64,000 bases of DNA from Saposhnikovia divaricata (Eukaryota; Streptophyta; Magnoliopsida; Apiales; Apiaceae). The translations under genes were made by a program, and so were the position numbers. This document shows positions 34,797-46,653 of the stretch, piece after piece. Every line of letters begins with the position of its first letter. Position 1 is the stretch's first letter. The notes under the pieces are model-generated. The model was not told the origin of the DNA. It searched no databases and saw only the letters and a program-made list of their open reading frames with translations. The stretch is taken from NCBI GenBank assembly GCA_036435485.1, contig CM071596.1, forward strand, positions 17,820,001 to 17,884,000, in the 5' to 3' direction.

Positions 34797-35460
34797 ATAT
34801 GTATTTTATATATTTTATAAGTTTATGAGCGGTAAGTCTATTTAAATTAACAGGTCAAGTCCAAACTTATTAATAATACTAAAAAGCTAAATATGTTAAT
34901 GCGTCACGGTGAAGTATTTATTACATTATATATATTAATTCATCCTTTATTTACTTTCATATTATACAAAAAACTAGCTTAATTATTATAAATTTAGTAA
35001 TATAGATTACCAGCATGTTTTTATTTTTAATTATAGACTGATATGATTGGGTGAAGATTAACTAAATAAACAAGCAATGTACATTAAATTTTTAAAATAT
35101 GTTTTGATATTCGAGTTATTATGTTATTACGTTCTAAGAGTTTGAGGCACCAACTGCAAAATAAAATAACAAAATGATATGTAGGTACAAATTACATAAA
35201 GATGAGTGAAGCAAATCAAATTACTGAGAATTTAATTCATATTATCAAAAAATTTATTTATTTCATCTAATAATTAATATTATTAATGTTTAAATGTATA
35301 AACCGCACAAACCGCACCGCACCGCGTTTTCGTGGTGTGGTTTTCGCGGTTTTTGTGTTACGTGGTGCGGTTGCGGTTTGAAATTTTGTTTAAACCGTAT
35401 GTGCGGTTTGGTTTGCGATTTGAGGAAAAAATCTCACCGTCCGCACCGTGAACACCCCTA
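34566..35460. mobile_element. Non-autonomous hAT transposon (895 bp)
   Basis: The ends are perfect 12-bp inverted repeats, TAGGGGTGTTCA and TGAACACCCCTA, flanked by a perfect 8-bp duplication ATACGCCC (34558-34565 and 35461-35468). Both are diagnostic of hAT elements. The subterminal 170 bp at each end are packed with GCGGT/ACCGC motifs (for example GCGGTGCGGT, AACCGCACCGC), the usual layout of hAT transposase binding sites. The interior is AT-rich, holds an (AT)n run at about 34754-34793 and has no transposase coding sequence. Confidence 0.95.
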
Positions 35461-35468
35461 ATACGCCC

Positions 35469-37076
35469 TACACATATAAGCCTATTTATTCAATTTTTTT
35501 TTATTATAGATTATAAGTGAAAGGACTAGGTCGAACATGTACGTAGTTCATCGAACATATATAAGAACTCGATTCTCATTTGTACATAAAAATTAATAGG
35601 TTAATTAAAAAAAAAAACTCGATTCTCCTTGGTCATATTCTTTTTGCTACTTGCCCGAAAAAGTTGTGCAAGAATTGGTGGACATGAATATTTTATTATT
35701 AAAATATAAGTTAAGAGGCTCTTAGAAATGAGGAGAGAGAAGAAACTCTTAGTATTTTAAGAGCCACTAAAGTCTCTTAGAGCAACATTTTCATTCTCTC
35801 CTCATTTTTTTAGTTAAGAGCTTGGATAGAGTGCCTCTTGGAGATGCTCTAAGGCAAGGTCATGTAGCATGAATTAGAATTTATTGGCTTATAACTTACT
35901 CATTTTAATATCCAAAAGTTTATGACATATGTAAAAAAGTATTTACATGAATTGAGGCTTTGCATGATTGAAGAATTTCATGTAATTAATATATGAAAGG
36001 CAGAATGTAGACCGGTATCACTATGTTACTATAGACTTGATTGTCATATAAAATTAATTAGGATATTAGAGTATACTAAAAATAACATTAGTTATGAATA
36101 AAATAATGTAAAATAAGTGGCAAAATAATGTTAACATTAACTCCCCGGTATCTTGATATTTTAATGTCTCAAATCTTGTTAGGTTTTATACATTACTACA
36201 TCTAATTTAGTTAAAAAAATGCATGCACTGCATGTATTTTTTATTTTTCACATAATTTGATATTTTGAAAAGTATAAGTTTGTATAATATTTAAGCTCTC
36301 ACTAAATAAACTTGTATAAAAATTCATTCACACAATTTTGGGATGAATAATAAGAACGAAACATTATCTATGCTCTATTATTAAGATCGAACTAAAAATA
36401 ATTTATAATAAGTATAGTATACCTTAAATAAAATGGACTTTAATAGGTGTTCTTCAATTGGAGTAAAGTGTACAAAAGTTCATTTTTAACATGAATCTAT
36501 TTCCAAAAATTATATTTCACCCTATCCTATTTAATGTTAAAGTGAACAATTTAAATTGATCTGTTACAAAACAATTACTGTAAGTCTGTTGTATATTTGA
36601 AAAAAGTATGAATTAAATTATATTACATATACTATAAATAGTACACAAGCTTTTAAATTGTCAAAATACCAATATTTTAATTTTTTTATGTACATAACAC
36701 AACAAAAAGTTCCTTTCTTCATCACCTCAACAGCAATACATCAAGCCTAGTAGCCTAGCACATATTGTACTTTAAAAGCAAATGTACATTTCTTTATTAA
36801 TTTTTCTAATTATATTTTAATCGCCTTCATTTGTGCTTATGAACTTGTCTTATCATATCTTAGCTGTTAAAAGAGCCAACAAAAAAAAAAAAAAGCTGAT
36901 GACTGTTGCACGCTCTAATGCTAGGAGCATGAAATAGCTTTAGAGTTCATTTGGCATTGGCATTGGCATGTACAGATGTACTCATCTCAGTGACCCAGTT
37001 TCTTGAAAACTACCCTTTACCATTTGGCATTTGGTTCTTGTTTCACCCTTGGATGATCGAAAAGAGTAACCAATCA
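35469..37076. other. Intergenic DNA with a small inverted repeat
   Basis: No gene is supported. An imperfect inverted repeat pairs about 35711-35741 with 35791-35820 (AATGAGGAGAGA against TCTCTCCTCATT). Close by, TTAGAGCAAC (about 35778) faces GATGCTCTAA (about 35845), which recalls the GAGCATCTCCAA ends of Tourist-like MITEs, so a degraded MITE is possible. The right end, about 36900-37076, may be the decayed 3' UTR of the cyclin pseudogene. Confidence 0.5.
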
Positions 37077-37926
37077 TCACTTTCTTAAAACATCATCAGC
37101 ATGTGCCCACTGTTGTTTTAGCTTCCTCCTTTTAGTGCTTTCACTCGAGGATGATGACGACGATGATGATTTCTTACTTCACCACTCTATCCTTTCGTAA
37201 ATGGTGATCAAGTTCATATAATGCTTTCTCAGTATCAACTGTTTGATTTTCTCCTGCAACAGACAGAGCCGCTGCTGCTGCAATTTCAGAAGGCCTGAAT
37301 TCCAAAAAGTCAGTCCCTTTGATCGTGCTTAGTATAAGCTGCGTTGATCTGAAAATTGGCAATCTTGATGCAACATGATCTCACATCATTTTCGTAAGGA
37401 AGTGATCGATAAATGAGAACGGGGTGATTGATTGCAGTCTGCACTTCAATGTACTTAAAACAAGAAGCTCCATTCACTGTATGGTTTTTGCTTCAAACAG
37501 AAACTTTGATTCACCAACCTGTAAATAAGCATAGTGGCACTTCAGTCTCCTCCATTGTAGTTAACCGATAAATGTGCACACAGAGGTCCAAAACTGAAAT
37601 GTGATCAATGAACCTTTACAATCCAATCAACAGCCTCTTGTCTAGCCTTCAAATACGAATCCCCGTTTCGTAATCTTAGCAAATAATCAGGATCAGGCAA
37701 ATGCTCACATTCTTTCGCAAACATCAAATCTACACACTCTACAATTTGCAGTTAATAAACCACTCATAAAGCCCTCTTGAACCTTGAAGTTTTTATTTTT
37801 ATCACTACCAATGTCATAAAAATAAGTACTTTCGTACTCTTCAACAACATCATTATCGAAATAAATACTTTCTTTTTCTTCAGCACACAACAGGTTTGAT
37901 ACATCACAATTTAGACTCCGAGCCAT
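37077..37926 (-). pseudogene. Intronless D-type cyclin pseudogene
   Basis: D-type cyclins activate CDKs at G1/S. Reading leftward from the ATG at 37926: the N-terminal CDVSNLLCAEEKESIYFDND, then (shifted frame) ECVDLMFAKECEHLPDPDY and RQEAVDWIVK, then FSFGPLCAHLSVNY, EETEVPL, VGESKFLFEAKTIQ, MELLVLSTLKCRLQSITPFSF, TQLILSTIKG / DFLEFRPSEIAAA, and a Ser-run tail with TKRRKLKQQWAH, stop at 37077-37079. These segments match CYCD2/CYCD4-type cyclins and pass sites where plant CYCD genes normally have introns, so it is probably a processed copy. About 30 cyclin-box residues after SVNY are missing. Several stops and frameshifts are present. I see no poly-A tail or target duplication. Confidence 0.82.
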
Positions 37927-38371
37927 GTTGGGGTGTCCAGCGTCTCCCTAAATCGAAACGTGGTGCTAGGCACACTGACTAAAGGGTTATGGAAATAAGT
38001 GCGCCTATCTAACAGTCCCGGGGTTTTTAGGACAGTGATAAACGCTTGATCCTAACAAGCCATTCCTATTGATAAAAGTTGTGTGGAAATGAATAAATGA
38101 TGCTAAAAGATGTTTTTTTTCAAAAATTATGAAATAATGAGAAGCAATTAAAGAAATGGATGTTGTGATAGAAGAAAGAAGGGGGAAAGTTTTAATGTAG
38201 AGAAATGCGCGTTTTGTGTTGATGGGGTTTTGGATTATTTGGAGAAGTTGACAGGGAAAAAGAGAAGTTGTGCCTCTTCACCTGTCAAAAAGCAATTATA
38301 AAATTGTAATCAATCTTAATTGTAATCAATTTTATTTGATTATTGTTTTAAAATGAAAACATTAATTTTTT
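37927..38371. other. Sequence upstream of the cyclin pseudogene
   Basis: This may include the ancestral 5' UTR of the cyclin (on the minus strand a pyrimidine-rich TTCTTTCTTCTATCACAACA near 38175). No coding region is supported. Confidence 0.4.
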
Positions 38372-39245
38372 AGAACTAGATGATATTCCGTACCAAGCAC
38401 GGGTCGAGATAATTTATTTAAATTGATCATTTCTTTATTAAATTTTATAATAATTATTTTATTTATTACAAAAAAAAGACTTTAAAAAATGATAAAGGTA
38501 CAAAAGAAAACTACGTTATTTATGCAACTCAATAGTTTATAATAAAAGAATTGTAATTACATCAGAATTTCAATAATTTTAGAAGACATGCATCTAGAAG
38601 GAAGTACCATTAAAACACGATTTCACTTATAATAAAATATTAGATGATAACCCGTGGGAAGCACAAACCCGAGAAAATTTAATTAAATTCATCATTAATT
38701 TATTATTAAAAATTACGTTATTTACAAAGAATTTGCTTATTAATAAAGGTCATTTTATATATTATTTTAGGAAAATAGAGAAAAAAAACTAAATGATTCT
38801 GATATATATGTAAAGATGTACATGATTATGATAAATACGTTATTTGAGAACTGAATAGAGTTATAATAAAAAATTACAATTATAACATTATTTTACAGTT
38901 TTATTATTTTATTAAAAAATAATATAGAATCTTAGGAGAAATAGGAATCTTAGGGGTGGAACCAAATTTTGGTACCGAGATACCATTAAAAATGGATTTT
39001 GTTTGTTATAGATAAGCATGTCACCCAAGATTAACATATTTATTAGTAGTCTTTTTTGATTAAATTGTAATAAAAGAATTATAATTGTAATAGGATTTTT
39101 TTAATTTATTTTATAAAATCAACATAGAATTCTAGGGGAATAATATTTTAGGGGTGAAACCAAAATATGTTGTTAAACAAATTACAAAATAGTACATTAA
39201 AAATGGGTTTTGCTTATTAATAAAGGTTATAGATATATATGTTTT
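38372..39245. repeat. AT-rich dispersed repeat array, left block
   Basis: There are three diverged units of about 240-360 bp. Units 1 and 2 begin with TAGATGATAxxCCGTxxxAAGCAC (38375 and 38640), which contains a short imperfect palindrome. Units end in ACCATTAAAAxxGGxTTTxxTTATTAATAAAGGTTATAGAT-like sequence; key tokens are 'ACCATTAAAA' and 'TTATAGAT'. Middle tokens include AAAAGAATTxTAATT and TAGGGGTGGAACCAAA. The same family continues at 46745-47512, on the other side of the minus-strand LINE. No protein is encoded. Family unknown to me; a non-autonomous rolling-circle element is one possibility but is unproven. Confidence 0.6.
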
Positions 39246-39490
39246 ATTTATTATTTATTTAAGATTTTTTTTATAATTAAACTTTTCATTAATAAGGCTG
39301 GAAACACTTCGACTCGAAAGTCCGAAGTCCAAGCTACCTTACAAGAAGAAAACAGAGAAGTACACTCCCCATGGGAGGCCATAGAAACTGGAAAACTGCC
39401 AAAATACAACAAGAACATCAAAGGCAGATGATAAGACAAAAGACAACAAAAGACATCAAAAGATGATCCAATCCAAGCGTTGGAACGAGA

Positions 39491-40150
39491 CTACTGAGGC
39501 TCCTCCCCTCCATTCACCGAAACCTGGTCTTGAATGTCCATCGCTCCCACCGTGTTATCTGCAATAGCGAACCCTAGTAACCTACCCTGCTCATCAACCG
39601 GAATGGGAGAGACTAGTAGTTGTGGGATTGGTGGCCCAAATCCCATATCAAGATCCATTTTCTCCTGAAGTCTGCCAAATGGCTCATGCACGAAGTGCAT
39701 TGTTGTCCAGTTGTGCAAGCCCACTGCAGCCAGGTAATGTGCGCATCTGTTGGAGGTGTCTGATACATATTGTATGATGTTCTCCCACTCCGGGTTGCAA
39801 CCAAGGAGCTTCTTGATCTGCTCCACAATCCAAAGACAAGTCCGGTCACCTCTGCCATCCTTTCTGTTCACTTCGAAGTAGGGGTGGAAGTTGTCTGTTT
39901 CGAGTAAAGCTATCTCACAGTTGCACAGCCTTGCCTGATTTAGGCCAAGATGACAAGCCCACAGTTGTGTAGCCAGTGGGGATAAGCCTCTCATGTTGCC
40001 AGTTAGAGCTTTGACCATTTGTCCTCGATGATTGCGTATGATGATCCCTACGCCATTGGAGTTGCCGTTGTGTTGGCGAGAAGTATGAATCACGTGGACG
40101 TTAATCTTGAACTGTCCTCTTAGAGGTGCCTTCCAGATGTAGTAAGCCAT
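39491..40150 (-). CDS. RNase H-like protein downstream of the LINE ORF2
   Basis: An intact frame of 219 codons from the ATG at 40150 (context CAAGATGGC) starts MAYYIWKAPLRGQFKINVHV. It then has an RNase H fold of the RVT_3 type: GVGIIIRNHRGQMVKALTG, LSPLATQLWACHLGLNQA, LLETDN, and SDTSNRCAHYLA near the end. The catalytic positions look degenerate: the first-strand Asp reads His (NVHV) and the helix Glu reads Gln (LATQLW), while LETD keeps its Asp. A C-terminal extension of about 60 residues (FGPPIPQLLVSPIP) has no family match I know. The frame stays open for 90 more codons upstream, but that part looks like leader sequence. It may be LINE-encoded or a captured host gene. Probably not an active nuclease. 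Confidence 0.6.
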   Translation of the reverse strand: MAYYIWKAPLRGQFKINVHVIHTSRQHNGNSNGVGIIIRNHRGQMVKALTGNMRGLSPLATQLWACHLGLNQARLCNCEIALLETDNFHPYFEVNRKDGRGDRTCLWIVEQIKKLLGCNPEWENIIQYVSDTSNRCAHYLAAVGLHNWTTMHFVHEPFGRLQEKMDLDMGFGPPIPQLLVSPIPVDEQGRLLGFAIADNTVGAMDIQDQVSVNGGEEPQ

Positions 40151-40213
40151 CTTGCACTGGTGTTTCGGAGATGTGTGTAGTGTGAGGTGAGAATTGTGAA
40201 TATGAGGAGGGGT

Positions 40214-40224
40214 TGTGTAGTATA
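40214..40224 (-). promoter_or_regulatory. TATA-like box upstream of the RNase H-like ORF
   Basis: On the minus strand TTTATATACTAC lies about 65-75 bases before the ATG at 40150 and is followed by a C/A-rich leader (ACACAACCCCTCCTC). This is the usual plant core-promoter spacing. It suggests the ORF had, or has, its own promoter independent of the LINE. Confidence 0.4.
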
Positions 40225-40497
40225 TAAAGAAATAAAGTTGTTGTAGGTTATTGTAGGGGTATGGTGTGTGTTGACAGTGTGATGGAAGAAGTGTTGTACT
40301 AGAACGGCTAAACCGAGGTCTATATTGTTTATAAAATGGAAAGTTGTACTGAGGTATGGTGGGGGAGACGGCAGTGAACTGTAGTAGGCATGGAAAAGTT
40401 GAAAAAGAGGAGTGGTGCAACTGTGTATGTTGCAGGAGACAGAAAATCTTGATCCCAGTGTTAATCTTCCTCTATACGAGAGATATAAAAACCATGT

Positions 40498-43400
40498 TTA
40501 CCACCCCCACAGGATCCTGGGCTTGGACCTACCTTGCTTGGCTAGATAGTCCGCACCAAAATTATGGGCTCGCTGTATGTGATCCAGTTGGATGTTATGT
40601 AACTCCTCTAGTTCCCACTGCTCTGCGAATTGTATACCACTACTATTACCTGCTAGGAACCTTTTAACGTTTGTCCAAAGGCCCATAGAGTCTGTGAATA
40701 TGACTACCTTTTTTTCTTTCTCGACATGACTATGCAACTTGCTCAAAAGAAAAATGAGTGCTCGAGTCTCTACTTCTAATGGAGATGTTGCCGCTGTTGG
40801 ACCACTAAATATGAAGAATAGTTCATCCTTATTGTTTAGGATATATCCTCCTATCCCAGCCCCGTGAACCTCTTGGTATGAGCTGTCTATGAATCCTATG
40901 AGATCACAGTTCTTCTTAACCTCCTCAAGTAATTGTACTCTATGTGTTTTAATAGTGTTCGTTGGATTGTTCATCCAGGAATCCTTGCTGTTACAGTTTA
41001 GTATTCCTCCACTGGTGCACCATAGGAATGATCGGTGTATTATCAAGAATTGTACCTGTTTGTCATTAGTGGCCACTTTGTTGAAAAGTAGGTCATTACG
41101 ACACAACCAAATGGTCCAAAGGGCTGCTGCGACTGTCATTTGCCAGTGAGTTACATGTTGTGTCCCGTTTGCTGCGTTGAATATTTTCCACAGCCAATCG
41201 TTGTCATTTAGTTGAATGTTAATGACCATCCACCATTTGTCTATGAAATTCCAAGTAGATTGTGCCTTAGTGCAACTGTTAAATAAGTGTTGGACGTCTT
41301 CCTCTCCATTGTCACACGTACCACACGTTGCTGAAATTTGATTGTTTTGGATCCTATTGCATAGGAAGATTTTCGTAGGGAGGATGTTGTTGCAGACTTT
41401 CCACATGAAAACCTTGATTTTGGGTGGGATTTTTAGTGACCAGATAAAAGACCATCTGTATTGAGAATTTGTGCCCGTCCTAAGGAGGTCGTACATGTAT
41501 GCCGTTGTGTAGCATCTGTTTGTTGGCTTCCAAATGAGAGTGTCCTGTTTCTGATTGCTGTTGAAAGCTTGTAATATGTTGTAAATCTCATTAGCTTCCA
41601 TGTATTCATGCCCACGGAGCCTTCTTGTCCATAATCGATCCGGGCCAGTAGTGGTGCTGCTCCAAATATCGCAGATGTCTTTTATAAATGTATGTTTATA
41701 GTTGCTAATACGGTATAGTCTTGGATATGTCGCTTTGAGAGTCGTATCTCGAAGCCAAATGTCCTCCCAGAAGAGAACCCTGTTGCCTCTGCTAGCCTTC
41801 CATTTGTAATTGCTTCTGTCAAATAAAATATTTGTAGCTCTATGGTCTTTAAGTGTTATCAAATTCTTAATCAGGGTGGACTTTGGCCTATTATCAGTAG
41901 GAAATGCCCACTTAAATTGGTCTCTACCATATTTCTCTACTAATAGTCTTGTCCATAACGTAGAAGAGTTGTTGTCTAATATGCGCCACCAAATTTTGCC
42001 CAGCATTTCTAGGTTTCTATTTTCCAAGTTTGTGACCCCTAATCCCCCTTTACTCTTATCGAGGGTAACCTTCTGCCAGCTAATGTACTGCATTTTCTTA
42101 GTACCCCATAGGAAATTACATCGGATGCTGTCAATTTTCTTCGACACTCCTACTGGCATTTTAAAGAAGTTGAACCAGTAGTTGGGCAGGCTGTCAATAG
42201 TTGATTGCAATAAAACCAATTTCCCAGCCATGTTAAGATTACTCGAATTCCATTTTGTTAGATTATTGTGGAATCTCTTGATCAGCGGATCCCAAAGTTT
42301 ATTGCTTGCTTGGTCGACTCCCAAAGGGACACCAAGATAATGGATTGGCCAATTGCCTAATTTACAATTTAGTATGTTCGCCCATCTCTCTTGTTGGTGA
42401 GTCTGGAAGTTTACTGCATATAATTCACTACGCAATGAGAATTCTTCTTATAGTTGATATGGACTCATCATCTCCATTGATGAAAAGTAGTGTATCATCT
42501 GTAAATTGTAAGTGAGTGTAACTGCGTGCTTCGAGTCCTATCTTGATACCTTGGAATTTCCCTAATTCAGCTGCCTTGTTTATTAGATAATGTAGTACCT
42601 ACCCTACTAAGTTAAAGAATAGGGGTGACAGGGGATCCCCTTGTCGAAGTCCCCTACTTGGTTTGAATTCCTCAGTTGGTGAGCCATTTACAAGGACAGC
42701 AATTCTGATTGTGTTCAAGATAAATTTAGTCCACCTGATCCACCTCTGTCCAAAGTTCATTCTTTGAAGCATGAACAGAAAATCCCAGTTAACAGAGTCA
42801 AATGCCTTTTCGAAGTCTAATTTAAGTATGACTCCATTGGTTTTGTGATACTTCATGGAGTGAATGATTTCAGAGGTTATTATGATGCCATCCGTGATGT
42901 TTCTCCATTGCATGAAGCCTGTTTGTTCCTCCGCAATAATGTGTGGGAGCACCCTTTTGAGCCTATTAGCAAGAATTTTAAGTAGTAGTTTCCGCAATAA
43001 TGTGTGGGAGCACCCTTTGGATTGGATATCTTCGGGATCAGGGCTAAAAAAGACGAGTTTAGTCCCACAGGTATTTCTCCCGTATGATGAAAGTTATTAA
43101 TCATACTAATGAACCCGGGCTTGATGAAAGTCCAGCAGTGCTTGATACGGCCATCATTAAGTCCATCAGGGCCCGACGCCTTGTTTTGCTCCGATTCATG
43201 CAAGGCTAGAGCTATTTCTTCCTCATTGAATCTGCTTTCCAGGAATTCCTTGCAATTGTTGGGAATTTTGTTAATTTGTAGAGTGTCAAGTTTAAAAATG
43301 GGTAAGTCTCTGTCTCGATTAAAGAAGTCTCTGAAGTGGTTGAGCAGTATGTTTTTGACTTGGATGGGATCATCAATCCAACGAGCTGCCAGTTGCAGTC

Positions 43401-44505
43401 CAATGATTGTATTTTTCTGTCTATTTCTATTGACTACCTGATGGAAGTATTTCGAGTTTTTGTCCCCTTCTGCATGCCATAGGGTTCTGGACTTCTGCCA
43501 CAACATGTGATCCCTATGTTGATATAAATTTTCCAGTTCCTTTTTGGTTTGATTGCTATTCTGGTTGTTACTCAGGTCGTTTCTCTGTAGTTCCTCCTCC
43601 TTGTTTTTAATGGCCTCATCCACGTTTCCGAGAATATTCTTGTTCCACCATTTTCCAGTTGTCCGAATTTCTCTTATTGCCTGTCTGAGGTTGAGTTGTC
43701 TAGATTCAATGTTATTGTTGAGGTTTCTGAACAACTCTTTAAGAGTGCTATCTCCAAGCCAGGAGTTGTATAGTTTAAAAGGTTTTGGTCCCCAGTTTAG
43801 AACGGTAGAGCCAAACCAAATGGCTCTGTGATCAGAGTTTTTTCTGTTAAGTAGTCTTGCAGACCACGAGGGATCCTGTAGCCAGGCTATATTTGCAAAT
43901 ACCCAGTCAAGGGTGCTTTTCCTATTCTGTGGTCCAAACCAAGTAAATTGTGGACTTTGTGTCTTGATATGTATTAGACCATTATTGTTGATGAAACTGT
44001 TAAAGGTCTCCGAGTCTAATTTTCTGTGATTGCAGTTACTTCTATCTGTCTCTTCTCGGACGCTGTTAAAATCCCCTACAAGGCATATTGGGATGTCTTT
44101 GTTTGCGGCTATGACGTTGCTGAGTTGTTCCCACACTACTACTTTGTCATTCGTATCTTATGGTCCATACACATTGATGCAAATGAAAGGTTTGTTGTTG
44201 TTGAATGCCTGTCCTTTAAATAGAATCCAATGTTTTGTGACAATGTGATTGATGTGTTGGAAACGAGTAATATCCCACGAAGTTAGAAGCCCCCCCGATT
44301 GTCCGGTTGATGGAGCTTCTATCCAATGGTGATTGTGGATATCCCAAATACTGTTAATCATTCTGTCATCCCAACTCACGCATTTGGTTTCTTGCAGGCA
44401 TACGAAATTGACCCTAGAGTGTTGTATGTGCGCCTTAACATTTCTCCTATTTTTAATGTTGTTGCAGCCTCTAACATTCCAAGATAATCCAGAAAAATGA
44501 TTCAT
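40498..44505 (-). pseudogene. LINE ORF2 (broken): endonuclease, reverse transcriptase, zinc finger, RNase H
   Basis: Starts at an ATG at 44505 (MNHFSGLSWNVRGCNNIKNR). APE endonuclease motifs: WNVRGC, QETKC, GDFNSV (about 44075), SDHRAIW (about 43835). RT motifs: LKLDFEKAFDSVNW (about 42805), RGLRQGDPLSPLFF (about 42630) and FTDDTLLF (about 42505). Then the IHYLGVPLG block, a zf-RVT segment with WKVCNNILPTK and CGTCDNGEEDVQHLF, and an RNase H domain (FIDSSYQEVHGAGIGGYI; IFTDSMGLW), ending at 40498. Breaks are an in-frame stop at 44158-44160, a rearrangement near 42990-43015 that shifts the frame, a stop at 42599 and another shift near 42435. The final 645-codon frame, covering zf-RVT and RNase H, is intact. 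It would provide target-primed reverse transcription if whole. Confidence 0.9.
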
Positions 44506-44547
44506 AATCAGATATTATTTTGTTGTGGCTTGTGAATGGGTGTATAG

Positions 44548-46609
44548 TTATAGCTCAAAGAGTATCCTCTCCAATGCTTGTTCTTCTCCACATTTTGATT
44601 TAAGGCCCATGTCAATTGCATCCTGCAGAATGCTAGCCGCTACTAGATTTTTATTGGTCTTCGGATTGTAGGCCACAATGCTCATATCTTGACTCCCTCC
44701 TGTCAGAGGATGGTCTATGGGATTACTCCGTACTTCCCAGCTTCTGGATGGTTTTAGCGTCTGAGTATTGTTGGCTGTGGCTTTATCTTTACCCATGTTA
44801 TGCTTGCTCTTCTTTTCTGATCCCTTGTTATGCCTGTATTTTCTTGGTCGACCCATTCCCCTTTGTATATGTAATCCAAATAGGCCTTTACATATTTTCA
44901 GATGATTGCTTTTAGTGATCATGTGTGTGACATCGTAAGTGTCTATTGCTTCAGCTTGTGTTTCAGCTTGTTCTGATGAATCATCAGATTCACTGTTACT
45001 GTTTATGTCCCTATCCCTCTAATCCTTTGGGGATGACATGAAATGTGTGGGGACCCTGTTTATTGCCTCCCTGTCGTTGCCATTATCCTTCGTCCTTGAG
45101 ATTGTATTCTCTAGTTGTATTGTCACTCTTGTTGCTCTGATACTAAGTCCAATTCCGATGTGTGGTTTAGTTCCCTCAAACCAGTTTGATTTGTCTCCAG
45201 GATATCATACCTGGTGTCAGCCTCTTGTGCACTCTGTGCCCCTATCGACAGAGTATGTTTGTCTGGTACCCTCTTGTTGTTGCTTGCCGCTCTAGGAGTG
45301 TCGATCTTGTCTCCCTGTGTTTCTGTTTCTACTACTTCAAATTCCGGGGTTTGTTCCCAAGTCCTGTCTTCTTCTCCTTCTGTTTCCGGGTTTATAGTGT
45401 CTTGCATCTCAAAAAAATTGGGATGGTTGACTCTATCAGAGCGTTCCTCCTAGATGTTTGTTTCCTTGATGTTAATGTTGTATGATATTCCTTCTATGGA
45501 AACCACTAGGGAGGCTTCAATGTGTCCAGTACAGGTTGTTTCTATCATAATTGTTGAGGAGGAGAAGTCCTCAAGTGCTGCCCCATTGAATTGATTAGGT
45601 AAGACAGTGCCCCATTGCTTGGTTATAGGGCTCAAGACCTCCTGGTTCCAGGCGAAGATAGGCATGCCCAAAATATGGAGCCTAGCTGTCCTCATGGTGA
45701 TGAGGTCTGACGAGTCCGTGTATTTGACACTATGAAAAATGGGGTGAATCATATCTGGTTCAAAGTTATCAAATGCCTCTTTATCCGAGAAAAGCAAAAG
45801 GAATTTGTTCTTCGTAATTGCCTTGACTGATATGAAGCTGATACCAGCTACCCATAGTTTTTCTCTAATGTTGTGCAAGCTATCTGGGTAGTGCGACATC
45901 CCAATCATGCTTAGTGCTAGTTGTTCTTGCATTTGCAAGTTCTCCTTGCCTGAGATTTTGTGATCTAGTTTCGTGCTTATGTTTACTTCCGCTTTTCTGT
46001 TGAGAGCTCTCCACTCACTGCCAAGCTTCGTCGCTGATAAATCCTTTGAACCTCTTATGTTTGTGATCCTTTGTCCAGATCCATTTGGTGGCGGCCCCCT
46101 TCTTGCTATGTCGAACCCCAGAGTTCTTCCAAATAGTTTAGTGTTGATATTGGCAAGCACCTCTTCCGGCAATACTCCTGCTTTAAGTGTTAAGAATCCA
46201 AATCTATTGTTATTTCTATCTCTACGATTGGGAGTGTGCAGATCTGTGAAGTATTCTTTCCCTTTGACTGCATTCCATATGTCCGATGTGGATGATTTAG
46301 TAGGTATATTACCTACAAAGATGTGCGATACTGCCCTCTTGCCTTGCTTGCGCCTTGTTACCTGCGTCCACTGGGTGTCATCCACCTGTTTGTGTTCACT
46401 GTTGCCGGCCATGGTTGCCTCCAGATATGACGCCCTCTTCTTGTCTCCATAGTGATAGATAGTAGTTTTGGTGGTTATGTTGCCCTGCTCCTTTACCGAT
46501 CTAAGAGTGTTTGTTGGTCCTTCCTGTACCTTTTGCGAATATCTATCCGCTCTGTAATGGGTGGCGACATCGGAGTTTGAAAATTTTTGAATTCCATTAC
46601 CGTTGCTCT

Positions 46610-46653
<44 letters not shown>

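Noticed and set aside
45973..46452. 159-codon plus-strand frame
   Set aside because: Shadow of LINE ORF1 on the opposite strand.
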